Positions 12,747-25,028 of a stretch of 64,000 nucleotides of DNA are shown here, one piece after another (position 1 is the first letter of the stretch; every line of letters begins with the position of its first letter). The notes below the pieces were generated by a model that saw nothing but the letters and a program-made list of their open reading frames with translations, ran no database searches and was not told the origin of the DNA. Source of the stretch: Anisus vortex (taxonomy: Eukaryota; Mollusca; Gastropoda; Planorbidae); assembly GCA_949126835.1 (NCBI GenBank), contig OX421507.1, positions 7,290,605 to 7,354,604 of the forward strand, given 5' to 3'. The position numbers were made by a program, and so were the translations under genes.

Positions 12747-13402
12747 TGTGGGGGAGAAGAAGAAGAAAGAAAGAAAGTAAGAGTCTTTTAAAACATAAGG
12801 GAGGAAAATCTGTCTTGACTAATTCGTTAGCTTACAGCACGTGAGAATTCGCTGACTCAGCGCTCTACGAATCAGCGGTTCTCAATCAAAGGGGTGGAGG
12901 TAAATTGCTTGGCCCCTTCAAATATGGAGAAAAGGGGGAGGGGGAGGGGGCCTGTTCTTAGAGATCCAGCGACCAGTCGAAACAGCACAGCTGATAGAAA
13001 TTAAATACATTTTTTCTATGTAAAAATGTTTGTCTGGTGTTAATATGAAGGAAATTACGTAGACTCTACGAATACCCACAAAACAAATGATAGCGAACGA
13101 CAAAAAGCCCCACACCAATGATTTTAAGTCTGGGAAACACTGGTTTATGCCTTACCCAGACCCCCGCCCCCCACTCCCCGCCACAGTTTCCTTTGCAATA
13201 GACACCCCTCCTCTTTCCCCACCCCCTTTCAAACACACCCAAACTAACACAGATGCTATTTTTTTTTTCTGTTTTTTTTTTATTTATTTTTTTCACCACA
13301 GCTTTTGTAGTTTAGGGGCTTTCCTTTCTTGGAAAAAAATAATTTGCATTTGAAACATTTTGTGAGCGTAGGAAAGGTGGGGGGGGGCAGGGGGCTAGAG
13401 GA

Positions 13403-13439
<37 letters not shown>

Positions 13440-14284
13440 AAGAGAGGATGAATTGGCCCCACTAATTCACCTGTATATTGCAAGTTGACTGTGTTGGTGA
13501 GTGCCTTCCCGTGTTCCGATCACTACACGATCTCAGTTTGACCAGTTTATCCATCCCTGTGTAAGTCAAAGTACTAGACTTTTGAATCTTGTTTAGTAAG
13601 AATTGACAAGATTGTTCCCCTCTTTTTTTTATGAGAACCCAAACACGAAGAAATCATCCATCGTTGTTTTTTGGGGCGACCGGGGGGGGGGGGGGGGAGT
13701 CCAGTCCTGAAACCAGTTTGGGTTAGTGAAGAATGATTGAATACTTACACGGCGTTGGGGTGTTGCCCGTGAAGGTACGATCAAAGGGTGCATGCCCATG
13801 GCGACCACACACACACTCACGTACACACACAGATAGTCAAAACAGAGGCGTATTTCGGCATGGAACAGGGGCCCCTCACAGAAAAGCCCCCCCCCCCACA
13901 CACACACACATCCCAGGCAAACACAGCACTGTCGGAAGGCAGGTGTGAGACCGAGAGTGGGCCCTCACATAAATTTGGCCCATGGGAACAAAAAGCCCCC
14001 CCCCCCCCCAACAATCCTAAATACGGCCCTGCAGATAGTGCCTGTGTAATCTTAAAACAATATAGAAGCTGTAGGCCTTTGTGAAAATCAATTGATTTAT
14101 ATGGTGTTGAGAATGAGACTAAGAACAATCGGAGATGGGGCCAGGTGGGGGAATGAGGGAGGGAGCGGCCTTGTTTTATAAATAGTATACGTTTAATCAA
14201 CTCTCCCTCCCCCCCCCCCCCCAACCCAGACTCGTCCACATTCAGCATTAACGTTCAACCACTACCTTTCAAACCCTGTTTGAG
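12601..14284. other. low-complexity stretch without a recognisable gene
   Basis: It holds GA repeats (about 12718-12780), a TA-GA tract (13403-13445) and long G or C homopolymers (about 13683-13698, 13888-13898, 13997-14010 and 14208-14222), with CA repeats between them. The open frames on both strands are driven by these runs. A dispersed 'GGGCCCTCAC..' repeat appears twice near 13868-13878 and 13960-13970. Confidence 0.55.
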
Positions 14285-14637
14285 CCACCTGTTTCGGTGG
14301 CCACGGCATGGATTGTGTGGCCAGCACAATGTCCAGCTGTCTTTACGTTTCCTCCCTACCCAACGAATGCCTCATCAGAGTTTTGTAAGACTCCGGTCGT
14401 GGATTGTGTCAATGCCCAGCTGTCTTTACCCCCCTTCTCCCCCATAACGAATAAAACCTCGGATTCTTCTACACCTTTCTTTGAACTCAATATTGGTCAC
14501 TGGATGGGGCTTAAACGTGATGCCGTAATTGTAAGATTTTTTCCAGACGTCAGTCTCTCTTGGGTACGGCTTTTTAATTGGGATTCGAACTCGAGAACCC
14601 CAAACGCGCTGCCGCTAAACCACCGCGGACCTCAACC
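14285..14637 (-). mobile_element. tRNA-derived SINE (family 1), minus strand, tail duplicated
   Basis: The head lies at the right: on the minus strand GGTCCGCGGTGGTTTAGCGG, then GCAGCGCGTTTGGGG and box B GAGTTCGAATCCC. The body contains two tandem versions of the tail block (the GGATTGTGT..CCCAGCTGTCTTTAC pattern on plus at about 14308-14345 and 14400-14428). Confidence 0.65.
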
Positions 14638-15436
14638 TCAAAAATAAAATAACATAAGAAGACAATCAATGATGTTGGGTGCCCATTCTGGAAGTCTCCG
14701 GTTCCAACCACTGTAAATGCTTGTTGTTGTTGGTTTTTTTTTACCTCGTGACTTGGAGGATGCTTTGTGGGAGGACACCTTTTGTGGTACGTTAAAATGG
14801 CTTTCTTTGGCAGAACAATAATAATAATAACTCACCTCCTACTTAGACCTAGGGATATCAACGTGGAAATGTAATAGCTTTCTGATTCTTTGGCACTATA
14901 TCCAAAACATAAACCTGACCTCTCTCTCTCTCTCTCTCTCTCTCTGTCTTTCTCTTCTTCTCCTCTCTTTCTAATTCTCTCTCTCGATTAACTTTCAATA
15001 GAACCATTTCTTATCAGTGTTCGATAAGGTGAGGCGGGGGGGGGGGGGGAGGGTATCGTCTTTCCCCCCCCCCCCCTTTTTCTTTTTCGCGTCATTGCGG
15101 TCGCAGTTGTCCGATCAAAGTGTCGAGATCGCAAAAGACTCTGAGCGAGGGAGCTGGAGGGCGGGAAGAGGAGAGAATTAGTTCCACTTCCACCCTACAT
15201 TAACCCACTGGCCGCCCTATTTCGGGGTGTAATTCTATAGCGATGACGGGCTACCTGGCTTATCATCCGCTTGTCACACAATCCCTAAGTAGTCGTAACC
15301 TACTTTACACTCTTGACTCAGAGGACTAGTAGCCCCCCCCACACACACACACACAAACTGTAACCCAATTTTCTTTTTTTTTTTAATTCTTTTTGTCAGT
15401 TGTCAATATTTTTACGTAAAAGGCCTTAATATTTAT
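14638..15436. other. no gene seen; CT microsatellite and homopolymers
   Basis: A CT repeat lies at about 14918-14985. G and C runs lie at about 15036-15080 and a C/CA run at about 15332-15356. Nothing coding was recognised. Confidence 0.6.
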
Positions 15437-15965
15437 AGGAACATAAAAACAACAATACTATCAAACTAATCGATATTTGAAGGAACATAAAAAAAACAAT
15501 ACTATCAAACTAATCGATATTTGAAGGAACATAAAAAAAACAATACTATCAAACTAATCGATATTTGAAGGAACATAAAAACAACAATACTATCAAACTA
15601 ATCGATATTTGAAGGAACATAAAAACAACAATACTATCAAACTAATCGATATTTGAAGGAACATAAAAACAACAATACTATCAAACTAATCGATATTTGT
15701 AGGAACATAAAAACAACAATACTATCAAACTAATCGATATTTGTAGGAACATAAAAACAACAATACTATCAAACTAATCGATATTTGTAGGAACATAAAA
15801 ACAACAATACTATCAAACTAATCGATATTTGAAGGAACATAAAAACAACAATACTATCAAACTAATCGATATTTGAAGGAACATAAAAACAACAATACTA
15901 TCAAACTAATCGATATTTGAAGGAACATAAAAACAACAATACTATCAAACTAATCGATATTTGTA
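15437..15965 (+). repeat. satellite-like array, 44 bp x 12
   Basis: The unit reads about AAGGAACATAAAAACAACAA followed by TACTATCAAACTAATCGATATTTG, 44 bp long, and repeats head to tail about 12 times. Variation is limited to a few positions: GAAGG or GTAGG at the start, and five or six As before CAACAA. GTAGG units are grouped in the middle (about 15697-15790), which indicates local homogenisation. The array ends about 25 bp before a SINE. Confidence 0.95.
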
Positions 15966-15988
15966 GTTTCACACAGGCCTACATAGAC

Positions 15989-16250
15989 CAACCGGGCACG
16001 GTGGGGCAGCGCGTTCGACTGGCGTACCGAAGGCTCTGGGTTCGAATCCTGGTGAAGAATAGGATTCTTTTCGCGGGTCTGGAGGGTGTTCCTAAGTCTA
16101 CCCAGCTCTTATGGGTATCTGACATTAGTTGTGATAAAGTAGAGGCGGCTGGGCACAATCACACAATCCCCTAGCATGCCATCGCCTCAGTAATTGGCGA
16201 ACGCTGCTTTACCAGCCCTATGCTCAATTAGGTCCGTATTGTACTTTACA
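15989..16250 (+). mobile_element. tRNA-derived SINE (family 1)
   Basis: It has the head GGGCACGGTGGGGCAGCGCG, then TTCGACTGG and box B GGGTTCGAATCC. The body has a GGAGGGTGTTCC segment and the end is CAATTAGGTCCGTATTGTAC. It sits just after the 44-bp satellite array. Confidence 0.78.
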
Positions 16251-16379
16251 TATTAACTACATAATATATACAGTCCTATTTTTGGCCGAAGTTTCCTACA
16301 GCTCTACTTTGGCCGAAGTTTCCAACATACTTTGTCCGGAGATTCATGCAGTTTTATTTAGGTTTCATAATAATTCTAC

Positions 16380-16680
16380 TTTGGGCGATGACCTAATCGC
16401 GCGCGAAATGTGTGTTTGGTGTTTGGCGTTGACGTAAGCGGAAGCGCCTATCAGTGTGTATGTGTGCGTGTAGGTGTCGGCGCGTGTTTGCGGCGCGATA
16501 AACTCTGAGTGTTGTGAGCTAAGAGATAATAATATTTAATTAAACTTAGTCGCGTCACGCTGACTACATACAAATGGCGTCAGTGTAAAAGAATGCCTTC
16601 CGAAAAAAAAAGACCAACGTGATCTTGTTGAGTCAGATGTGAACGCTGTTTCCCGCCTAGTAATATCCGTCCCAGAAGCC
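16380..16680 (+). other. CpG-containing segment, possible LTR/PBS remnant
   Basis: This segment is richer in CG dinucleotides than its surroundings. It reads ...CTCTGAGTGTTGTGAGC, later TCACGCTGACTACATAC, and then AAATGGCGTCAGTG. A TGG just after such a boundary resembles an LTR end followed by a primer binding site. No partner LTR or coding part was found, so this is a weak inference. Confidence 0.25.
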
Positions 16681-16859
16681 TTTTTTTTTTGTGGTCCGTT
16701 AGATGTGGGCCTGGCTAGGGAGCAACAATAGTAAAGGGGAATTCATTTTTTTGTGGCACCCGTTTTACGCCACCGTTAATAGTTCTTAACACACCAGGGA
16801 CCGAGTAATTTGTTTGGGTAACTCTTTTTTTGTGGGATATATGAGAGTATGGAAGGACA

Positions 16860-17235
16860 ATAGAGCGGGCCAGACAGACCGATGGAAAGATAGAGAGACA
16901 GATAGACAGACGGACAGATAGACACCGAGACAGACAGAAAGACAGAAATATAAACTGTCATACAGATAGGCAGACAGAGAGAAAGATAAATAGACTGATA
17001 GATTGGTAGATAGCCAGACATAAAGACAGAAAGCTAGATAGACAGACAAATAGACTGGTAGGTAGATATTTAGATAAGTAGGTAGGCAGGTAGGTAGTAT
17101 GTGGGTGGGTGTGTAGGTATGTGGGTATGTATGTCGGTAGTTGGGTGGGTAGGTAGGTTTTAGGTAGTTCGGTCTATGTAGGTAGTTAGGTGAATGGGTA
17201 GGTAGGTAGGTAGGTGGATATGTAAGTAGACAAAA
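16860..17235. repeat. GACA/GATA and GGTA microsatellite
   Basis: Imperfect GACAGATA-type tetranucleotides run to about 17060 and then change to GGTA/GGTTG-type repeats. Leucine-, serine- and tyrosine-rich frames on the minus strand are repeat artefacts. Confidence 0.9.
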
Positions 17236-17239
17236 AAAC

Positions 17240-18979
17240 GAAAAAAATGTGCAGTGCTACACTTAAAAAGATCCATATTCCTAAAATACTCTTACATCCG
17301 TTATACCACCTATATTTCATGTCCACACTATCTATCCACCAATACGTCACATTCCGTTTGCCCCCAATTACAGACATTCGGTGCAAAAAAAAAAACCACT
17401 AAAAACAACTCCCCATCTAAACATCTGATGTAAAAGCAAACGCCAATCTCTCAAAGTTTTCCGTGCATTTAACGTCAGCTAATCTATATCTTTAATCTGT
17501 AAATCCACTTCCACGGAAACGCTGGAATTTTTTTTTCTTTGCTAATCCTTTTGTTGTTGTTACGGAAATCCTATTTTTTAAAAATCCAGACAGCAATTTA
17601 TTTTGTTCTGTGTGACGGCCCCGGAGGTTATTTCGACAGAAGCACACCGACGCTCTATCGCCACAGGTCGCAGATTAATACTGTCTGGGCTTAGATGTAT
17701 ACACGTATTCCATTCAATAGATATCTTTTCGTTAACAACCATACATTTTAAGATTGAAAGCAGAACAATTGGGAGAAGAAGAAATAAACTGAGAGAACAG
17801 TTGAGGACAATATTATATCGCGTTAAGAATCGCCGATCCCCCGTGAAGAAAATACAACACAAGTTGCAGGATGGTGCCAGAAGCTGAACGCTGTTTCCCC
17901 ATGCCTCTCTTAAGATGTGGGGACACTGTGCCACACAGGATAGGAGAAATGGAACTGGTGTACGCTGCTTCACTGGACCTATGAATCAATTTGGTCCGAC
18001 GGGTACTTTTTTGAATGTTATTTTTTATAGCCGCTGAGCGGATTTCTAAATGACTGTGGGACGGACACATGCACCACCCCACGTGAGCTAATTGGAGATG
18101 GGGAAAAAAGGGTACATTGAAAGTCGCACAGCGTGCCAAGGCTGGCACGCGTGCCGTAGGTTGCCCACCAACTGCAGCAGACCATTTGACCCCCAGATGA
18201 CTCGGACTAATTGGGATTTGAACCGAGAACCCCCTAAGCAAATACCTCTTCCCGTGGTTGGTCTGTCACTCGATCATTCCACTTCCCCCACCCCCACCCC
18301 TTCTCTCACTGCTGGGCTTCCAGGCGAACTAAATCTGACGTGGCAGTGACTAATTTGACTTGACAGTGGTCGTGACAGTAACAATAAAACAGCCTTAACC
18401 CTGGTCATGAGCGGGCGACGTTGACCTAATTAGTTGTATACACCTGACAAAAAAAAAAGCCGTGGGATGATATTAAGAAAAAAGCCATCCCCCAACTCGA
18501 GCCCAAGACTGTCTTTGTATCAACGCCCCCCCCCCCCTCCGCCCAGTGCTTTCCCTTACGCTAGTTTTGTTATTAGAAATGCGAGTCTCCAATTGCGGTA
18601 ATTTCCTATGATGACTAATAGAATAGTGTATTCAATCTCATGAAAAAGAAGTCTAGTTGAGGCAGAGGAAGAAACGATACGTTGGACCTCCCGAAGTTTA
18701 GAACTTGGCATAGATTAGCACACTTCGGAGATACGTCTCGTAAAAAAGTAAAAACACAACCACAACTACTGATTATATTAAAGAAACTGCTATAGTGTCA
18801 CCCATGCGTTAAAACAACACACGGGTGTATGTATCACTTATAGGAGAAACACAATAAGGCGAAGACGCTGTTCGGATAAAGTAACGATTAAATAGAATAA
18901 TGATGATGTATGTGTGTGTTTCTTTCTCCATAAAAGACTGGGAACTTAAAGGAGCAATAGAATCTTAAGGATTAATGTT
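17240..18979. other. no gene supported; SINE tail fragment and hAT scraps
   Basis: A SINE family 1 tail lies at about 17945-18008 (GCTTCACTGG, then ATCAATTTGGTCCGACGGG). A hAT-like GGCACGCGTGCCGTAGGTTG piece is at 18145-18165. A box-B-like stretch on the minus strand lies near 18210-18225. Overlapping open frames on both strands (about 17578-18241) show no recognisable protein. Confidence 0.5.
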
Positions 18980-19275
18980 CTAAATAGTCTTTAAATAAAA
19001 TCTTATCAAAAGAGCATAAACCGGCGCAAACTGACATGGTTCGGTCATGTGTTGCGGCATAAACAATCCTCCAAGGCACTGTAGAAGGTGGACGCCTGAG
19101 AGGCCGTCAGCGGAGATGTTGGTTCGACAACATAAGCAATAGGACAGGGCTGCAGTTGACTCAACTATTGACAACCCTCTCAAGATAAGCAAAAGTGGAG
19201 AAAGTCGACTTGCCGAGGTGTCCATTCGCTCCCCCCAACGACCACAACGGTCAAGGGATTGGTGATGATGATAAA
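18980..19275 (+). pseudogene. LINE 3'-end fragment (reverse transcriptase C-terminus)
   Basis: The plus strand encodes, across stops and a shift, RRKLTWFGHVLRH, then GGRLRGRQRRCWFDN and GLQLTQLLTT. This is the conserved region after the catalytic domain in a group of LINE reverse transcriptases, followed by the 3' end CAACGGTCAAGGGATTGGTG and a short ATG/ATA run. The same 3' end occurs on the minus strand at 33722-33755 plus 35342-35770 and at 61686-61850. Confidence 0.75.
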
Positions 19276-19509
19276 CCGATAAATATATTTTTGCATTTTT
19301 TTGATAGAAGGGGATATTTCTCAGCTACTATAGGCGATATAAAAATATCGTAAACAGCTGACTTGTAAACATTGAGAGTAACACTATTGTGTTATCCAAT
19401 GTTGTTTCTTGTATATACTATCTTTCGTTTTAGACATGTTGTATGATTACGATTAGTAGTGTATAATAATGTATTTATAAATCATGATACAATATAGAGA
19501 GAGAGATAC

Positions 19510-19590
19510 TTAACCCTTCCCGTACCGACCTACTTCTATCTATGCTGCCTTCAGTTCCGCTATATACGCGCCCGGGACTGTAAGGGTTAA
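19510..19590 (-). mobile_element. 81-bp TTAA-flanked miniature element
   Basis: The sequence is TTAA-CCCTTCCCGTACC ... GACTGTAAGGG-TTAA. TTAA target duplications with CCCTT/AAGGG ends are the hallmark of piggyBac-type elements. It is almost identical, in opposite orientation, to 23849-23929 and 41663-41743, and its ends match the 564-bp relative at 59055-59618. Confidence 0.85.
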
Positions 19591-19869
19591 GATGTAGGGA
19601 TGGAGAGAGATGGTGCTAGCGATGGAAAGAAAAATATATATAATAGTAAGATTATAGTAAAGAGTTTGATAGATTCATAGAGAGATTAATAGAAAGATTG
19701 TTAGATTGTTAAATTGATAGATTGGGCGATTGCTAGATTGCTTAAATTGCTAGATTGCTCAATTGAGATATTGATAAAACGATAACGAGAGAGATTAATA
19801 GATTACTAAATTGCTAGATTGCTTAATTGCTCGATTGACAAATTGGTCCATTTATAAGCTGATAGAAAA

Positions 19870-20165
19870 ATTGATAAATTAGATCGATGAATAGACAAGT
19901 AGACAGATAGATAGATAGACAGGTAGGCAGATAGATATATGGATGGATAGATAGGTAGACAGATAGATAGACAAGTAGATAGATAGACAGGTAGATAGAC
20001 AGACAGGTAGATAGATAGACAGGTAGATAGATTGACATGTAGATAGATAGACAGGTAGATAGATACAGATAGACAGGTAGAGGGATAGACAGGTAGATAG
20101 ATAGAGAAAGACAGGTAGATAGGTAGACAGGTAGATAGATAGACAGGTAGACAGATAGATATGAG
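19870..20165. repeat. GATA/GACA/GGTA tetranucleotide array
   Basis: An interrupted array built of GATAGATAGACAGGTA-like blocks. The 142-codon minus-strand frame through it is a repeat artefact. Confidence 0.95.
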
Positions 20166-20636
20166 TTATTTCCCCTGGTTTCTGTCGTTTCTTCAGTCGT
20201 ACAATAATGAGAAAGTGAGTGGCCCATTGAAATAAACGTATGTACTTGCACCTGTGCCGTTTATTTTTACCTACAAACTCAGTCTTACTGGGAAAGAAAT
20301 AATTAGATAGGATGCTGGATATAGAAAAGAATATAGAATCTTATACTCATGGACCATAATTTGTTGAGTAATACAAGGGACTTCTCTTATAAAACTGGCA
20401 ACAACAAAACTAATGGGAGAGTGGGAAAGGCTTTTTTTAGATAGACGTTTAAAATCAGCAGCTTATGTTTACAATTCTATGGTTTGCAAACAGTAATTTT
20501 ATTTCAGGGGTAGGGAGAGGGATATAGGGCTTGACAGCACAGTCTTTTTGTAATTATTGTTTAACACGGTGTCGAACAAGGCTTCAGATATATAACCAAT
20601 AGTTGCACATCTGGGTTTGGAAAAAGTGCACAATAT

Positions 20637-21480
20637 ATCTACCTATCTCTATCTATCTATCTATTTATCTCTATCTATCTCTATCTATCTATCTATATCT
20701 ATCTATCTATCTATTTATCTCTATCTATCTCTATCTATCTATCTATTTATCTCTATCTATCTCTATCTATCTATCTATTTATCTCTATCTATCTCTATCT
20801 ATCTATCTATTTAGGCTATCTCTATCTATCTCTATCTATCTATCTATTTATCTCTATCTCTCTATATATCTATCTATCTATCTTTATCTATCCATCTCTA
20901 TCTAACTCTATCTATCTATCTATTTATCTCTATCTATCTCTATCTATCTATCTATTTATCTCTATCTATCTCTATCTATCTATCTATTTATCTCTATCTA
21001 TCTCTATCTATTTAGGCTATCTCTATCTATCTCTATCTATCTATCTATCTATTTATCTCTATCTCTCTATATATCTATCTATCTATCTATCTTTATCTAT
21101 CCATCTCTATCTAACTCTATCTATCTATCTATCTATTTATCTCTATCTATCTATCTATCTATTTATCTCTATCTATCTCTATCTATCTATCTATTTATCT
21201 CTATCTATCTATCTATTTAGGCTATCTCTATCCATCTCTATCTATCTATCTATTTATCTCTATTTATCTATATCTATCTATATATATCTATCTATTTAAC
21301 TATATGTATGTAGGCCTAACTATCTATCTATCTATCTTTCTATCTATCTATTTATCTATCTATCTCTATCTATCTATTTATCTCTATCTATCTATATATA
21401 TCTATCTATTTAACTATAGGCTATGTATGTAACTATCTATCTATCTATATCTATCTATCTCTATCTCTCTATATAAATAA
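20637..21480. repeat. CTAT microsatellite field with higher-order structure
   Basis: About 840 bp of CTAT/CTCT/TTAT tetranucleotides. Higher-order blocks, such as CTATTTATCTCTATCTATCT and interruptions reading TTTAGGCTAT (about 20810, 21010, 21215), recur several times, so the array grew by block duplication. Confidence 0.95.
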
Positions 21481-21782
21481 TATAAGGATGCTGACCAGGA
21501 CCCCACGTAAACCTATTGCTTGAGCCCCACCCCTTTTCAGTAAAAAAATAACTAGAGACCTCCCCTGGATACGGCTCTCTAAAAGCCCCCCCCCCCCAAT
21601 CCTCCTCCCCCTTAATAGAGTGTCAGCAAAGTGAACCTTTAGGGCAAGGTCAATCCACGTACAGAAAGGGCCCTATAGGCCTAACCGTTAAATCGCAGCA
21701 TACTGATGAATGCCATATTAAGGTTAGTGTCATGGTTATATATATATATAGGCTACTTGGGTTAGTGTCAGGGTTTACTTAC

Positions 21783-21896
21783 TTCATGGTCAACAGTAGC
21801 TCCAGTTGAACACAGGGCGACCAGAATTAGCAGGCACAAACTGAAACTAGTCCTTCGGCACCGCACACAACAATTGTTACAATCTCCCGAGCCCAT
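21783..21896 (-). CDS. probable first coding exon of an unidentified membrane or secreted protein
   Basis: On the minus strand an ATG in good context (CAAAAATGGGC) opens a 38-codon frame that ends exactly at a perfect donor, GAA|GTAAGT (donor 21782-21777), in phase 0. The peptide starts MGSGDCNNCCVRCRR and is followed by a hydrophobic segment, SFSLCLLILVALCSTGATV, so it reads as an N-terminal signal anchor or first membrane segment with five cysteines before it. A short basic N-terminus, one hydrophobic segment and then a DHE-like end resembles the first exon of four-pass claudin-like proteins, but that is only a resemblance. The remaining exons should lie at lower coordinates or outside the window; I could not find them. 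A chance ORF is possible. Confidence 0.4.
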
Positions 21897-21899
21897 TTT

Positions 21900-23506
21900 T
21901 GTTTTGATTTTGTGTGTGTGTGTTTCCAAACAGCAGGGCCGTTTCCAGTAGTCAACACACGTCGTAATAAAGGGGGGCCCCCGCAGAGCGCGCGAATGCC
22001 AACAACCGCACAATCAATCCAGTTTGAGGACTGTTAGTCTAAATCAAATTTATAAAATAAAAAATAAAAAAAAATAATAATTAAGTCGAACACAATTAAC
22101 CAGTCTAGACAAATTTTTTTCCTCAATGCTAAATTTAGTTGGAATGGGAAACGTTTAAAATAAAAGATGTTAAAAATGGTTTTACAAAAAAAAAAAACGC
22201 GAATTCTGCAAAATTAAAACAAAATAATAAAAATTAACACTCTCACATTATTTGTTTCGTTGAAAATATTAAAAACCTAATATGATTACGAGTTATTATT
22301 TTTTATAAAGTCTTGCTTATACTACGAAACAAGAAAATAAAATAAATAAAACCTATGCGATTCGACTCCTAAAATCAAGGCACACTCTCGGGTACCGACT
22401 TCCTTCAACACAAGGTTAAAAATATCCCCCGTACTCTTTTTCCCTAGTCTGAAGGCAAATATTAAAGGGGAAAGAAAAAAGAGAGAGAGAGAGGGAGAGA
22501 GAGAGAACTGGGGGTAAAAATGTAATGCTAAACCTAACGCTCAATGCAAGAGGTGGGCCTCCTGTGTTTTTTCTTGTTTTTTTTCCCTTCTTTCTCAACA
22601 AACCGCTCGCTCCGCTCCCCCTCAGTTCTGTCGCTCAGCCGCGAACAGGGGCAGACAATTTGGGAGGAGTTCAAGTTAATGTAAAAAAATTTTTTTTTTT
22701 TTTTTTTTTTATGTTTGGTGGGGTATCTTGTAGGTTGGCAAGTTTATTCTTGCGTTCCCACGCCCCCGTTTAGTTTTGTATTATATTTAAATACATCAGT
22801 TATATTTGTTTCCTTAAAATAAGAAACTGTAAGTAGTAGGGGTAGCCAATTGAGGATTTAAGTAGATGGTTTCTAATTATAGCATTTTAAAAACTAAAAA
22901 AGAACAGTGAAGATGTGTACTTAGACTTTGAAACCGGCATATTTCACACTTTTACGTGGGAGCTACTCCGCAGACAAGAACAGCTAGATTCGTCCTACTT
23001 TTTTTTAATATAGAGTTTTACTCACCTTCGGCGCTTTTTGGTGGGAAACTCGGGAGTGGGAAGGTGGGGAAGAAATACTGCTGCGTGCGCATCTCTGGTT
23101 TGGACTAAATAAATCCCCTTCCCCACTCCCCCTCACCCCCGACACAAGACAGGAAAACACATCAAAATATCAGTAAACTTTGCCTGGGCGTTGCCCGTGT
23201 GCTGAGCTCGTAGGTGGCAAGAAAGGAGTGGGGCACACGGTGGCGACCGTAAGATGAAAATAAAAACCCAGCTCGTAATTGTGTAAATCATGTGAGCATG
23301 TTCAACTCACGCCCTTTTCTTTAAAGGGGTCATCCACAAATGATGTCATGCAAATTTTTGCCACCCGCCCTCGCCCCCCCCTTCCCACTGAAGGCGTAGC
23401 CATGATGGCAATACAGACGAGGGGAGGAGGGGGGTGATTAAATAGCAGGTTGTGCACTGAGCGATTCTATGCACGTGCACGATTTTATCCTACACTCTTT
23501 TAAAAT
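21900..23506. other. no gene seen
   Basis: AT-rich sequence with GA repeats (about 22473-22507), a T run (22690-22710) and repeated GGCC-rich scraps. A GCCTGGGCGTTGCCCGTGTG piece at 23181-23200 resembles the terminus of the fold-back element at 11721-12600. No gene was supported. Confidence 0.5.
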
Positions 23507-23763
23507 ACGGGGGGCACACTGGACGAGCGTTCGGCTGGCATACTGAAGGCCCTTGTGTTTGAATCCTGGTGAAGGCTAGGACTCCCCCCCACCCCCCTGG
23601 ACTGAAGGGTGTCCCTGAATCTACCGGGTATCTGACATTATTGGGGGGGGGGGTCAATTAAAGTCGGCTGGGTGGTGTGCTAGGCCACACAATCTTCCTA
23701 TTATACAGGAAACAGGTGAACGCTGCTTCAGTTGCAATATGGATCAATTTGGTCCCACATTAT
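23507..23763 (+). mobile_element. tRNA-derived SINE (family 1)
   Basis: It has a degraded head (GGGGGCACACTGGACGAGCG), box B TGTTTGAATCC, a body expanded by C and G runs, and the end ATGGATCAATTTGGTCCCAC. Confidence 0.75.
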
Positions 23764-23848
23764 TACTACTACTGTTTGAAACATAATCTTTTTATACCTT
23801 ACTAACATTGATTAAAACTTGAGTTAGATGAGCCAATGGCCTTCTGAA

Positions 23849-23929
23849 TTAACCCTTACAGTCCCGGGCGCGTATATAGCGGAACTGTAGGCAGCATAGA
23901 TAGAAGTAGGTCGGTAAGGGAAGGGTTAA
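23849..23929 (+). mobile_element. 81-bp TTAA-flanked miniature element
   Basis: TTAA-CCCTTACAGTCCCGGGCG ... GGGAAGGG-TTAA, near-identical to 41663-41743. It lies about 70 bp from the LTR retrotransposon. Confidence 0.85.
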
Positions 23930-24001
23930 AACTGGGGGTCCAGTAAAATGAAAGAACAACTCTTTGTTAAAAAATGAACACTAAACAGACACAGAAGACG
24001 T

Positions 24002-25028
24002 TATTACAAGGCAATTTATTCACCATAATAAATTATGGATGAGACCTTCTATTTAGATCACACAAGTATAATTATGATTTATAATGTTATTACGGCTAGA
24101 GCCCCCATTCAATTTATGAAAATAATAGTTATAGTATTGTTATTATTAGTGTGAGTATCCTTGTATTAGTGAAGATCTTATTATATTAATCTGAAGTTTA
24201 TTTGTAGTTGTCTAGAGTATTCCTGGTTCTTATAATCCCCTGGCAATTCACATAGCGTAGTTTTAGAGTTTTCAGTTGATTTACTTCATGTATAATTATT
24301 TATGTGGCTCATATTATACAGCAAGAACCTCGATGTCGAGTGGTAGTGTAGATTATTAATATAGTTGAATAAATATTACACATACACACATGTATATAAC
24401 TTTGAAATATTGACGCTAACCAAGTTGTGTAGAAAGCAACGATAAATTTGGTTTAATTTACAACATCAATCCAGTAGGAATCCAAATAATATTATATACA
24501 CAATCAAGAACTACACATATTCCAATTAGTAATGAATATCCTCAATGAACATATAGCATTGTAGTTAATAGTAGAATAATAAATTTTCCATAATACAACT
24601 CAAATAGAAACGATACTCAGAGACTCAGAATCTTAGATGTTATCTGATCGAATGTACGCCAAGAACTGACTAAAAGTGTCGAATCGCGTAGAAATATATT
24701 ACGGGTCAATCGTTGGAAAAACCAGACAGCCTAGTGACACGAATATTTAAATCAAGCCTGCATGTTGACTGCGTGATCAGAATGTCAAGCAATAATGCTC
24801 TAACAAAATAAGGAGAGACCGGACGACCTTGACACGCTGTGTTTACGTGAACAGTTCATGTTTTTATCGAGGTTAATAAAAAAAAACAATAATGCTCTCA
24901 TTAGGTTAGGAAAAACCCGGGGGGAAACCTTGAGCTGAGAAATATTTTATATCGTTTAAACGCAATTCGCTTAAATGATTTAGTTGGTTTATTAACATTA
25001 CAATGTAGGGAATTTACGTTTCGTAACA
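24002..25028 (-). repeat. 3' LTR of the GMR1-like element
   Basis: 1027 bp. On the minus strand it starts TGTTACGAAACG and ends CCTTGTAATA. It matches the 5' LTR at a constant offset of 5868. Confidence 0.92.

Noticed and set aside
13817..14248. 143-codon minus-strand frame with glycine runs
   Set aside because: It is created by C homopolymers and CA repeats.
15437..15965. Regular repeat array resembling a CRISPR
   Set aside because: The units are contiguous 44-bp copies without variable spacers, and the genome is eukaryotic.
17578..18241. Overlapping open frames on both strands
   Set aside because: There are no recognisable motifs, and the region contains a SINE tail and repeat scraps.
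19823..20251. 142-codon minus-strand frame
   Set aside because: It runs through a GATA/GACA repeat array.
20603..20905. Plus-strand open frames rich in Tyr, Leu, Ser and Ile
   Set aside because: They are translations of CTAT microsatellite and have no protein character.
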